The notes beneath the pieces are model-generated. The model saw only the letters and a program-made list of their open reading frames with translations. It had not been told where the DNA came from and ran no database searches. Below are positions 7,867-16,657 of a DNA stretch of 64,000 bases, in pieces. The translations under genes were made by a program, and so were the position numbers. Position 1 is the first letter of the stretch, and each line of letters begins with the position of its first letter. Where the stretch lies: the NCBI RefSeq assembly GCF_047338595.1, contig NZ_JBLFBO010000005.1, forward strand, positions 62,001 through 126,000. The letters run 5' to 3'. The DNA comes from Nitrospira_D sp019636945. GTDB lineage: Bacteria; Nitrospirota; Nitrospiria; Nitrospirales; Nitrospiraceae.

Positions 7867-9501
7867 ATGCTGAATGAACTCTTTTTCAGTTCCATGACCG
7901 CCTTGCTGGTCTGCATGGCTCTGATTCCATTCCTGCGGATTGTGGCAGAGCGCTTCCAGATCATGGATCAACCGGGAGGCCGGAAAGTTCATGCGCATGC
8001 GGTGCCGCGGATCGGTGGGATCGCATTTGCCGTCGGTGCATGCGCCTCGATTGCCTGGTGGGGGCCTAAGGATACTACAACATTCTCGGTATTATTAGGA
8101 TGCGGGATTATCGTGGTCTTTGGTGTATGGGATGACCGCGTTGATCTCGGCTACAGAACCAAAGTAGTCGGACAGCTGTGCGCGGCTCTTACTGTAGTAT
8201 TAGGCGGAGATATCTGGTTTACCACTCTTCCCTTTCTCCCCGATGTAGAAGTGCCGGCATGGATCGGGATGCTTGTGACGGTGGTGTTCCTGATCGGCGT
8301 GTCCAACGCCGTCAATTTGACAGATGGTTTGGATGGTCTGGCTGGTGGACTGTCGTTTCTCACGCTCAGTGGGATCGCCTATCTGGCCTATCTTTCTGGA
8401 GACTCGACGGTTCTCGTGCTCGCTGTTCCCTTTCTTGGAGCAATCTTGGGGTTCTTGCGGTACAACACCTATCCCGCACGTATCTTCATGGGGGACGGAG
8501 GTAGCCAACTCTTGGGATTTATGATGGGTGTGCTGGCCGTCTTGCTGACAGACTCATCCCGTGGTCCCTTCAGCCCTAGCCTTGCGTTATTTCTATTGGG
8601 ATTGCCGTTCTTGGACACGCTTGGGGTCACGGCGCAGCGGTTGGCTGAGGGGCGATCGCCGTTCGTTGGGGATCGCGCTCATATCCATCATAAATTGCTT
8701 AAAGTGGGGCTCACGCACTATGAAGCCGTAACCGTGATCTATCTGATACAGGCTGGTATGTTGGGGGTGGCTTATATGCTACGCTGGCAGTCCGACAAAC
8801 TTATTGTTCCGCTCTATCTGACGCTCGTGTTCTTGGTCTTAATGCTGTTTATTGCGGCGGGACGAGGACTCCTTCCCTCTCCAACCTCAGGAGCAGGGTA
8901 TGTTCTTTCAAATGCCACCATTGTCAGATTCGTCAATGGCCCTTGGCTGACGGATCTCCCGATCCAGTTCTTGGCGGTGACTGTTCCGTTGTTCCTGATT
9001 GCATTGGTATTTCTTCCATCGACGGTTCCCACCGACGTGGGGTATGTCTCGATTGGGCTCTTCGCGGTGGTGTTGATCGGACTCTCCTGCTCCTCGCAGG
9101 TTGCTCCGTACTTTGTGCGAGGAGGGCTTTATGTTGGGACCACATTCTTGCTTTATGTCTGTGAGGGTTCTCGGATAGGTGCTGTTTCTGCCGTCGCCAT
9201 GGCGCACAACGTGTTCTTTGTCATTGCCGCTATTATGGTGCTATTAAGTCTTCGGTTCAATCAGGAGAGCCGTTTCCAGACGACACCGCTTGACTATTTG
9301 ATGGTATTTATGGCTGTGACGTTGCCATTGCTTCCAGAGGTCAGCGCGGATGTCTCGCATTTAGGTGTCTTTGCGGCCAAATTGGTGGTGCTCTTCTTTT
9401 CCTTCGAGTTGCTCCTTCATGCATTTTCGACGCGTGTCAGACAATTAGGACTCGTGTCGCTCTGGATTCTCTTTGGGTTGGGAATTCGGATTTTGTTGTA
9501 G
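7867..9501 (+). CDS. WecA/MraY family undecaprenyl-phosphate sugar-1-phosphate transferase with extra membrane domain
   Basis: This protein starts polymer assembly by moving a HexNAc-1-phosphate onto undecaprenyl phosphate. Family motifs are in order: DQPGGRKVHAHAVPRIGG (about 38-55), VWDDRVDLGYRTKVVGQL, NLTDGLDGLAGG, FMGDGGSQLLGF and the HIHHKLL loop. At 544 residues it is some 180 longer than E. coli WecA; the extra part (about 350-544) is a set of hydrophobic helices of unknown role. It follows xrtA by 31 bases and precedes prsT by 29, so it lies in the same operon. Sugar specificity is unknown; GlcNAc is the usual guess. Confidence 0.88.
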   Translation: MLNELFFSSMTALLVCMALIPFLRIVAERFQIMDQPGGRKVHAHAVPRIGGIAFAVGACASIAWWGPKDTTTFSVLLGCGIIVVFGVWDDRVDLGYRTKVVGQLCAALTVVLGGDIWFTTLPFLPDVEVPAWIGMLVTVVFLIGVSNAVNLTDGLDGLAGGLSFLTLSGIAYLAYLSGDSTVLVLAVPFLGAILGFLRYNTYPARIFMGDGGSQLLGFMMGVLAVLLTDSSRGPFSPSLALFLLGLPFLDTLGVTAQRLAEGRSPFVGDRAHIHHKLLKVGLTHYEAVTVIYLIQAGMLGVAYMLRWQSDKLIVPLYLTLVFLVLMLFIAAGRGLLPSPTSGAGYVLSNATIVRFVNGPWLTDLPIQFLAVTVPLFLIALVFLPSTVPTDVGYVSIGLFAVVLIGLSCSSQVAPYFVRGGLYVGTTFLLYVCEGSRIGAVSAVAMAHNVFFVIAAIMVLLSLRFNQESRFQTTPLDYLMVFMAVTLPLLPEVSADVSHLGVFAAKLVVLFFSFELLLHAFSTRVRQLGLVSLWILFGLGIRILL

Positions 9502-9530
9502 CGAACCGCATTACGTAATAACGTACAAGT

Positions 9531-11963
9531 ATGAATTGTGAACACTTACAGAAGAGCTGTGGGCAGGGTGTCAGTAAAAGCGGAAGTGTCGGCATTCTTC
9601 TCCTCGCGGTACTGGCCTTGACCGCTTGTGGTGGTCCTGAAGAGAGAAAAGCAAAGTATTTTGCTCGAGCCACTGAGTATATGGAGGCTGCGAATTATCC
9701 CAAGGCAAGGGTGGCACTGAGAAATGTGTTGAAAATTGATCCCAAGGATCCGGATGCCTACGTTTTGTTTGCTCGAGTTGAAGAGAAGGAAAAGAATTGG
9801 CGCAATGCGGTGCAGCTCTATCAGGAAGCCGTACGACTGAGTCCTGATCATACCGCGGCATTGATTGCCTTAGGCAAATACTACCTGGAAGCGCAGTTGA
9901 CCGATCGTGTAGTGGAAGTGGCAGAGGCAGTGCTCAGGGGCTATCCCGGCCATGCTCAGGCGCAGGCGCTAAAGATTGCCTCACAGGTGGTCTCGGACGC
10001 AGCCGTTCTTCCAGCGATTCCCAAGGCGGAAGCCCTGGCCAGAGAATTTCCTGCGGAGCCGGACGTTGCGATTCTTCTTGCGACGTTGTACGGCCAGCGT
10101 CAACGCTATCATGATGCCGAGAACGTATTGCGATCTGCCTTAAAAGCACATCCAGCTGATCTCGATCTCCTGAGTAGTTTGAATGCGGTATTGACCAGAG
10201 TCAATGATTCAGCCGGTGCGGAGAGAGTGATTCGTCGGATGATCGACGTCGAGCCGGAGTCGTTTGATCACCGGCTGAGACTGGCTCAGTTCTATGTCAA
10301 GGAAAGCGCCTATGGTCAGGCGGAAAGCGTGCTTCGTGATGCGGTGGCGCGTGACCCAAACAGTGAGCAGCGCAGACTTGTATTGGCGGAGTTCTTTGTC
10401 AATAGGAACGATCTCTCGTCCGCTGAACGCGTACTCTTGGAGGCCACGTCGCAGTTACCGTATGCGAGTCAGCTTCAATTTGGAGTTGCTGCGCTCTATG
10501 TGAGGATGGGCCAGGAGGCCAAAGCGCGCGATCAGTATGCTGCCTTGGTCCGTGAATACAACGAGAAGCCGGCTGGACTGGAAGCTAAGGTGAAGTTGGC
10601 GGAGATGGATTTCCGTGCCGGCAAACAGATCGACGCGGAACGTCAAGTGCAGGATGTCTTGAAAGAGAACCCTCGATCAACGGAAGGGTTGATCCTCACG
10701 GGGCGGATGGCGTTGACCAGAAGGAAGGGGAAGGACGCGGTCCAGGCGTTTCGCACCGTTCTGCATGATCGGCCAGAGTTAGCCACGGTGCATTATCTGC
10801 TTGGCCAGGCGTATCAACTCGCCGGTGATATCAATCTTGCAAAGGACAGTTTGGAACGGGCAGTGGCACTGTACCCGGACCAGGTGGATGCCAAACGATC
10901 CCTGGCATTGCTGGAGAGCCGAAGCGGACGACACCAGCAGGCCCGTGCGCGACTCGAGGATCTCTTGAAGCAACGTCCTCATGATATTACCGCGCTCGAC
11001 ATGCTGATGACGTTGGATGTGGTGACGAAGAATTGGCAGGAAGGGGAGAGAACATTAACACGACTTCGCCAGGTGTCGGGCGGCAATCAGGCTATTGCGT
11101 TGGTGGCTGAAGGGCGGTTCTATGAAGCGCAGCGCCGCCTGAGTGAGGCAAGTCGGGCCTACGAGCGAGCAACGGCAGTCGCTCCAAATTCGCCGGAGCC
11201 GTTACTGTCGCTTGTGAAAGTGGAGGTAGCGTTAGGGCAGGCTGCCCGCTCTAAAACCAGGCTGGAGTCTATCCTGGCTACCGATCAGAACCATCTCTTC
11301 GCGCACGGTCTCCTGGGGGAGATTTTGTCTCGTGCACAGCTGCACGAAGAGGCTGCATCCCACTATAGGGAAGCAGTTCGAGTCAATCCGAAGTGGGTGA
11401 CCCCATGGCTCAATTGGGTCACAGCGGCATTGTCTCAGAAGAAACCTGACGTGGCGTTGCAGATCGTGCAAGAGGCACTTACAGCGAACCCCGAGAGCGA
11501 GGAGTTGCATATGCTATTGGCCTCGGTGCAGTCCGAGCGAGGACAGCTCGATCTGGCCATGGGCGCGTATGAAGCCACCTTGCGAATCAATCCGCACAAC
11601 GTGTTGGCGGCGAACAACTTGGCTGTGCTGCTTGTCGATCACAAAGGAGATCCGGCAAGTTTGCAGAAAGCCTTCGGTCTCAGCAGAGAGTTTGAGAAGG
11701 AGGCACCGCATCCGTTGTTCATCGATACACTCGGGTGGGTTCGATTCAAGATGGGTCAACAGGAGGAAGCGATCCGTCTCATGAAAGATGCGGTCGTTAA
11801 ATCTCCAGAAATGTCTATCCTTAATTATCACCTTGGGATTGCATTCTTGCGGTCCGGTCAACGAGCTGAGGCTCGCGCCTACCTCTCCAGAGCACTGAAA
11901 AGTCCGGATCTATTTGAAGGGCGACGAGAGGCCGAGCAGGCCCTCGCACAGCTAAGGGGGTAA
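9531..11963 (+). CDS. prsT: PEP-CTERM system TPR-repeat lipoprotein PrsT
   Basis: An 810-residue lipoprotein with a signal sequence ending in the lipobox LTAC (Cys33) and then tandem tetratricopeptide repeats to the C-terminus (for example NYPKARVALRNVLKIDPKDP, and late copies near LDLAMGAYEATLRINPHN). This size and repeat layout match PrsT of exosortase A loci, thought to scaffold polymer secretion in the periplasm; its exact role is not known. The start is ATG 9531; no strong Shine-Dalgarno is visible. It ends 10 bases before the export-protein gene. Confidence 0.9.
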   Translation: MNCEHLQKSCGQGVSKSGSVGILLLAVLALTACGGPEERKAKYFARATEYMEAANYPKARVALRNVLKIDPKDPDAYVLFARVEEKEKNWRNAVQLYQEAVRLSPDHTAALIALGKYYLEAQLTDRVVEVAEAVLRGYPGHAQAQALKIASQVVSDAAVLPAIPKAEALAREFPAEPDVAILLATLYGQRQRYHDAENVLRSALKAHPADLDLLSSLNAVLTRVNDSAGAERVIRRMIDVEPESFDHRLRLAQFYVKESAYGQAESVLRDAVARDPNSEQRRLVLAEFFVNRNDLSSAERVLLEATSQLPYASQLQFGVAALYVRMGQEAKARDQYAALVREYNEKPAGLEAKVKLAEMDFRAGKQIDAERQVQDVLKENPRSTEGLILTGRMALTRRKGKDAVQAFRTVLHDRPELATVHYLLGQAYQLAGDINLAKDSLERAVALYPDQVDAKRSLALLESRSGRHQQARARLEDLLKQRPHDITALDMLMTLDVVTKNWQEGERTLTRLRQVSGGNQAIALVAEGRFYEAQRRLSEASRAYERATAVAPNSPEPLLSLVKVEVALGQAARSKTRLESILATDQNHLFAHGLLGEILSRAQLHEEAASHYREAVRVNPKWVTPWLNWVTAALSQKKPDVALQIVQEALTANPESEELHMLLASVQSERGQLDLAMGAYEATLRINPHNVLAANNLAVLLVDHKGDPASLQKAFGLSREFEKEAPHPLFIDTLGWVRFKMGQQEEAIRLMKDAVVKSPEMSILNYHLGIAFLRSGQRAEARAYLSRALKSPDLFEGRREAEQALAQLRG

Positions 11964-11973
11964 AGAAGAAGCC

Positions 11974-12573
11974 ATGGGTCGTTCAGTTCGATCAATGCTG
12001 AGTGGGGGACTGATCATAGGTGTCGTGTTAGCGGTGATGCCCGTTCATGCCGAAGATGCGATGCCTGCGTCGCTGGCGTCGCAATTTGAGCCGGGATATC
12101 GACTCGGTGCAGAAGATGTCTTGTTGGTATCGGTGTGGAAAGATGAGCAGTTGACACGCGAGGTCGTGGTTCGTCCGGACGGCATGTTTTCGTTCCCCCT
12201 CGTTGGAGACATCCAAGCGGAGAATCAAACAGTTGAAGATATTCGTGGAGAACTGGTCAAGCGCCTCACGAAGTATATACCGAATCCCAATGTTTCCGTG
12301 GCTGTGACGAAAGTGGCTAGTTACAAGGTGTATGTCGTTGGGCGAGTCAATAAACCGGGTGAATACGTGATTGGCCATTACACTGATGTCTTACAGGCGC
12401 TCAGTCTTGCCGGAGGGCTGACTCCGTTCGCTGGAGAAAACGATATTAAAGTGATGCGGCGAGTGAGGGGGGGGCAGCAGGCCATTCCCTTCCGCTATGG
12501 AGATATTCGAAAAGGGAGAGACTTGGAGCAGAATATTCTTCTCCAACGCGGCGACGTCGTCATGGTGCCGTAA
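11974..12573 (+). CDS. epsE: Polysaccharide export protein (EpsE/Wza-like, exosortase type)
   Basis: A 199-residue periplasmic or outer-membrane export protein. It has a signal peptide (LIIGVVLAVMPVHA), a Poly_export domain (GYRLGAEDVLLVSVWKDEQL, VRPDGMFSFPLVGDI) and one SLBB domain (YKVYVVGRVNKPGEY, DVLQALSLAGGL). No lipobox cysteine is present, unlike Wza, and it is shorter than Wza; this is usual for the exosortase-linked subfamily. It would form or line the outer-membrane exit channel. It is followed after three bases by the barrel protein gene, which fits a joint role. Confidence 0.9.
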   Translation: MGRSVRSMLSGGLIIGVVLAVMPVHAEDAMPASLASQFEPGYRLGAEDVLLVSVWKDEQLTREVVVRPDGMFSFPLVGDIQAENQTVEDIRGELVKRLTKYIPNPNVSVAVTKVASYKVYVVGRVNKPGEYVIGHYTDVLQALSLAGGLTPFAGENDIKVMRRVRGGQQAIPFRYGDIRKGRDLEQNILLQRGDVVMVP

Positions 12574-12576
12574 TCG

Positions 12577-13803
12577 ATGCATGAAAGGGATGGGGCTCGA
12601 GGTCGTAACCACTATCGATATGTGCGAGGCGTCGGGCGGTTCTTGGTGCTGCTCTGGCTCTTGGAATGCACTACGGCAGGCCAAAGCGAGGCAGCAGAGT
12701 GGTCCTTGGCTCCATCGATTGGGGCGAAGGGAGTCTACAACAGTAATCTATTGTTGACACCGCTTCCCCATCACGACACCTATGGGTATTGGGTTACCCC
12801 CGCGACGGAATTCTCCGGTAAGACCGAGCGCCTGGACGTCAGTAGTAGGCTCGCCGCAGACATTGTTGGGTATTTCGGCGGTGAGGACCGGCAGTTTACG
12901 AACGTCTTTGCTCCCTTGTCGGTGCGTTATAGAACAGAAAAGGATCTCTTCGGCTTCCATGGAGGATTCACCCGGGACAATACGTTGCTCAGTGAATTGC
13001 AGGCGACCGGGGTTGTTCTGCAGTTCGCTCAACGTAATCAGTGGACCTTTAATCCAACGTGGACAAGAGCTGTGACGGAAAAGTTGTCACTTCAGTCAAG
13101 CGTACAGTTGTCCGACACGACGTATGAAACTGCCAGGTTGACTGACCATCGCGTGGTGGGTGGCTCCGGTGGACTGCAGTATCAGTTGACAGAGCGCGAC
13201 CAGATTCTTTTATTAGGATCCTATACGGATTTTCGTACAAAGGATTCACCATTTTCATTTCGAGCGAATTTCCCTGGAATCAATATGAGTCTTACCCATG
13301 CCTTTGATGAATCGTTGACGGGAACTGTTTATGGCGGACCCAGGTTTTTGTCTTCCACGACGCAGATACCCGCCGGCTCCTCTGATGCCAATGAGACTGT
13401 GTGGTTGGCCGGGGCCAGTATGACGAAACAGTTTGAACGAGCTATGGTTCAAGTTACGTTTGCTCGAGATCTGAGCCCTAGTGGATTTGGACTCTTAATT
13501 CAGACGAATCGAGGCGAAGTCTCCGGCACCTATGGCGTTTCGGAGACTCTGGCCTTGGGGCTGAATTTGGTTGGAATGATCACGACCGGAAAGGCAGGCA
13601 CGGCTATCGGAGCAACCTTTCCGGAAAGCCGGTATGTCAGTGTGGCACCGAAGTTGACGTGGCAGTTTCTCGAATGGTGGCGGGCAGAAGTGTCATACAT
13701 GTATCGATGGCGGGATACTGACATTGCGATTAGCTCGGCCGAATCTCATGGGACCACGTTTATGGTGACCTATTCTCCGGCACACCTCTTGTTCTCTCAT
13801 TAA
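12577..13803 (+). CDS. Outer-membrane beta-barrel protein of the exosortase locus
   Basis: A 408-residue protein with an N-terminal export signal (GRFLVLLWLLECTTAGQSEA) after a short arginine-rich lead, and then alternating aromatic/polar strands typical of a beta-barrel (SLAPSIGAKGVYNSNLLL, LSVRYRTEKDLFGFHGGF, LSLQSSVQLSDTTYE, WWRAEVSYMYRWRDTDIA). Gene order (export protein, this, chain-length protein) fits the PEP-CTERM-associated outer-membrane family usually named TIGR03016. It may act as the porin through which the polymer leaves. The start ATG 12577 is three bases after the previous stop; a start closer to the hydrophobic segment is possible. Confidence 0.78.
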   Translation: MHERDGARGRNHYRYVRGVGRFLVLLWLLECTTAGQSEAAEWSLAPSIGAKGVYNSNLLLTPLPHHDTYGYWVTPATEFSGKTERLDVSSRLAADIVGYFGGEDRQFTNVFAPLSVRYRTEKDLFGFHGGFTRDNTLLSELQATGVVLQFAQRNQWTFNPTWTRAVTEKLSLQSSVQLSDTTYETARLTDHRVVGGSGGLQYQLTERDQILLLGSYTDFRTKDSPFSFRANFPGINMSLTHAFDESLTGTVYGGPRFLSSTTQIPAGSSDANETVWLAGASMTKQFERAMVQVTFARDLSPSGFGLLIQTNRGEVSGTYGVSETLALGLNLVGMITTGKAGTAIGATFPESRYVSVAPKLTWQFLEWWRAEVSYMYRWRDTDIAISSAESHGTTFMVTYSPAHLLFSH

Positions 13804-13807
13804 TGCT

Positions 13808-15580
13808 ATGGGACAAACACAAGGATCCGGACAGCATTCCGAGCGAGTCATGAGCGTGAAGGACTACATTACGGCGTTTCATCGGCGTCGCAAGCTCGTT
13901 CTCCTCACCAGCCTCGGTCTTTTGATGGCGTCGTTGCTCTTGGCGTTCTTCTGGCCACCGACGTATAAGTCCACGGCCACGATCCTGATCGAAGAACAGG
14001 AAATTCCATCAGATCTTGTTCGGTCGACCATTACAAGTTATGCCGACCAACGGATTGAGACGATCAAACAACAAGTGATGAGTCGAACAACGCTCTGGAA
14101 AGTGGTCGAGCAATTTAATCTGTACCAGGACCTTCGCAAAAATACACCGGCAGAAGAGATTGTGAAGAGATTCATCAAGGATATTGAAGTTGAAGTGATC
14201 AGTGCGGATGTTGTGGATAAGCGTACGCAACATGCCACTAAGGCAACCATTGCCTTTACCGTGTCGTATCAAAACCGAACTCCTGAATTGGCTCAGAAGG
14301 TGGCCAATGAGCTGACAAGCTTATTTTTGGGAGAGAACTTGAAGAGCCGTGAACGACAGGCGCAGGAGGCCACGTCGTTTCTTCAGCAGGAAGCGGAAAA
14401 CCTTGCACGTCATATCAAGGAAATCGATGAACGTATCGCATCGTTCAAACACCGAGCGAAGGGAGCGCTCCCGGAATTGATGCCGTTGAATCAGCAACTG
14501 CTGAATCAGGCCGAACGTGAATCGATGGATGTCGATCAGCAGATTCGGAGCCTGGAAGAACGCAAAACCTATCTTGAAGGGGAATTGGCCACAGTGAAGC
14601 CGAATACTCCCATCCTATCCGTGACCGGGGAGCGTATTCTCGATTCGACGGAACGGTTGCGCGCTCTGCGTGCTGAATATGCCGGCGCCACCGCGAATCT
14701 ATCTCCTGAGCATCCTGACATCGTGAAGATGAAACAGGAAATCGAAGCGTTGGAGAAAGAGGCAGGGGAGACATCCGATGCCGATGAAGCTTCGAAGCGG
14801 CTTACCGAGGCACGTACTGCGCTGGCAGCGGATTCGGAACGATTGGGGCCCGAGCATCCCGACGTACTCCAGGCTCGTAGAAAAATCGCAAGACTTGAAC
14901 AGGAAGTGTCTCGACTTGGAAGCGTGCCACGGAAGGTTGTCAATCAACGGCCCGAGAATCCGGCCTATATCAATCTGCAGGCCCAGTTGAACTCCGTGAC
15001 GTCTTCGTTGGAGGCACTCCGAAATACCCGTACCGATATCAAACGACGGCTACAAGGGTATGCGACCAGGCTGGAGCGCGGGCCTGAGATTGAGCCGGAG
15101 TATTTGGTACTGATGCGAGACCGAGATACCTCCGGACAAAAGTATCAAGAAATTCGCTCCAGATTGTTGGAAGCAAAGGTGTCTGAGGGATTGGAGGTTC
15201 AGCGGAAAGGCGAACGCTTCTCGCTCATTGACCCGCCCAGTCTTCCCGAGAAACCCTATAAACCTAATCGATTCGCAATCGTTCTTCTTGGCTTCCTTCT
15301 CGCAGTGGGCGGGGGAATCGGCGTAGGCGCGGCTGCGGAAGCACTTGACCATTCCATCCGGACCCCCGAACAGCTTGTCGCCCTGACGCAACAGTTTCCC
15401 CTTGCGGTGATTCCATTCATGCCGAATGAAGAAGACTTGTCCCACGTCAAGCTCAGGCGACGGGTCGTGCAAACTGCGGGAGTCGGCATGGTCGCGACGG
15501 CAATTGTATTGGTACATGTCTTTGTGACCCCATTGGATGTCCTGTGGTTTTCTGCATTGAGACGGTTTGGAGTGGAGTAA
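13808..15580 (+). CDS. Wzz/GumC-like chain-length determinant protein (exosortase type)
   Basis: A 590-residue inner-membrane polysaccharide co-polymerase. An N-terminal Wzz domain follows a first membrane helix (about 30-50; KLVLLTSLGLLMASLLLAFF) and contains PPTYKSTATILIEEQ. A long periplasmic coiled coil (about 180-430) includes two similar units, LSPEHPDIVKMKQEIEALE and LGPEHPDVLQARRKIARLE, suggesting an internal duplication. The C-terminus has a PxxP-like segment (DPPSLPEKPYKPN), a second membrane helix and a third near 545-565. It lacks the kinase, which is encoded by the next gene, as in split BY-kinase systems. It controls polymer length with the kinase. Confidence 0.9.
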   Translation: MGQTQGSGQHSERVMSVKDYITAFHRRRKLVLLTSLGLLMASLLLAFFWPPTYKSTATILIEEQEIPSDLVRSTITSYADQRIETIKQQVMSRTTLWKVVEQFNLYQDLRKNTPAEEIVKRFIKDIEVEVISADVVDKRTQHATKATIAFTVSYQNRTPELAQKVANELTSLFLGENLKSRERQAQEATSFLQQEAENLARHIKEIDERIASFKHRAKGALPELMPLNQQLLNQAERESMDVDQQIRSLEERKTYLEGELATVKPNTPILSVTGERILDSTERLRALRAEYAGATANLSPEHPDIVKMKQEIEALEKEAGETSDADEASKRLTEARTALAADSERLGPEHPDVLQARRKIARLEQEVSRLGSVPRKVVNQRPENPAYINLQAQLNSVTSSLEALRNTRTDIKRRLQGYATRLERGPEIEPEYLVLMRDRDTSGQKYQEIRSRLLEAKVSEGLEVQRKGERFSLIDPPSLPEKPYKPNRFAIVLLGFLLAVGGGIGVGAAAEALDHSIRTPEQLVALTQQFPLAVIPFMPNEEDLSHVKLRRRVVQTAGVGMVATAIVLVHVFVTPLDVLWFSALRRFGVE

Positions 15581-15595
15581 CCCGGAAGGCTATGT

Positions 15596-16423
15596 ATGGA
15601 TCGTATCCGTGCCGCACTAGATCTGTATAAGGACTACAGGGGTTCTTCTATTCGTAGTGAGACCTCGGGGCGAGCGGCCACCCAGTCGGTACCGCCTCCG
15701 ATTACGTATACCAAGACCAGATCGCTGAGCATTCCACACACGGTTTTGCGTGGGCATCGCGTGATGGCCGCACACAAGAAGGGGGCATTCGTCGACGCCT
15801 ATAAAATCCTTCGAACCCAAGTCACACAGCGGCTTCGGGAAAACGGATGGAATGTCGTCGGTGTAACGAGTCCCGGGTATGGAGAAGGGAAAACGTTGAC
15901 GGCCGTCAATTTGGCGGTCAGTCTTGCCATGGAAACAACGCAGACTGTGTTGCTGGTGGATTCTGATCTTCAGGATCCTACAGTACACCAGGTCTTTGGC
16001 TTGAAAGACTGTCTTGGTCTGGCCGATTACCTGCTTGATGATCACCCCGTTGAGGATTTGTTGTTGCACCCTGGGATCGGGCGGTTTGTCTTGTTGCCAG
16101 GAGGGCGGGCAATCTCGAACTCCACGGAAATCTTGACCGCCCCGAAGATGGTTGCACTGGTGGAGGAGTTGAAGCATCGCTACCCCTCTCGAGTCGTGAT
16201 TTTTGATCTCCCTCCATTGCTCCATACGGCTGATGTCTTGGCGTTCTCTCCGTACACGGATGCGCTTCTGATGGTCGTTGAGGAGGGAAAGACCACGGGC
16301 GAGGAATTGCAGCGTGCCCTCTCATTGGTCAAGCACTCACGGCCGGTCCTAGGGACGGTCCTCAATAAGGCTGGACGATCGTCCTTGACCCTTGCGGACA
16401 TGAAAGCCATGTTGGCTACCTAA
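15596..16423 (+). CDS. CpsD/EpsG-like tyrosine autokinase of the exosortase locus
   Basis: A 275-residue cytoplasmic BY-kinase-type ATPase and partner of the Wzz-like protein just upstream (15-base gap). It has Walker A GYGEGKT near residue 94, Walker A' VLLVDSDLQDP near 120 and Walker B VVIFDLPP near 203. The usual C-terminal tyrosine cluster is not seen; the tail is KAMLAT, so autophosphorylation sites, if any, must be elsewhere (tyrosines YKDYRG lie at the N-terminus). It would cycle polymerisation and export by phosphorylation. A mobile repeat follows directly after it. Confidence 0.88.
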   Translation: MDRIRAALDLYKDYRGSSIRSETSGRAATQSVPPPITYTKTRSLSIPHTVLRGHRVMAAHKKGAFVDAYKILRTQVTQRLRENGWNVVGVTSPGYGEGKTLTAVNLAVSLAMETTQTVLLVDSDLQDPTVHQVFGLKDCLGLADYLLDDHPVEDLLLHPGIGRFVLLPGGRAISNSTEILTAPKMVALVEELKHRYPSRVVIFDLPPLLHTADVLAFSPYTDALLMVVEEGKTTGEELQRALSLVKHSRPVLGTVLNKAGRSSLTLADMKAMLAT

Positions 16424-16442
16424 CCTGCACCGGCGTGTCTAG

Positions 16443-16564
16443 CAGGATGCTGAAAACGTCCGCCAGCGGCGTTCTCGCATCGCTCAGAGGCTCAACGTAC
16501 CGGAACGTACGCCTCACCTCTTCGCTTGCTGCGGCCTTGCTGGAAGCCATTTCTGAGCATCCTG
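16443..16564. repeat. MITE-like repeat with terminal inverted repeats
   Basis: A 122-base element between the kinase and the ATPase gene. It is bounded by CAGGATGCT on the left and AGCATCCTG on the right, a perfect 9-base terminal inverted repeat. Inside are secondary near-palindromes (AACGTACCGGAACGTACG; CCAGCGGCG...TTGCTGCGG). It codes for nothing and extends the following open frame backward by chance. The pattern resembles the short interspersed repeats I recall from Nitrospira genomes, but only one full copy lies in this window. Confidence 0.6.
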
Positions 16565-16657
16565 AAGTTGTTGAGAGGCGTTCCTGTAGGCAACATTCCA
16601 GCGACTTGTTTGGGAATGACCAAGTGTTTCAGTAAACTGCTAGAGCGGCTGACCTCT

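Noticed and set aside
16526..16657. N-terminal extension of the ATPase frame
   Set aside because: The sequence belongs to the MITE-like repeat; the family start is at 16658.
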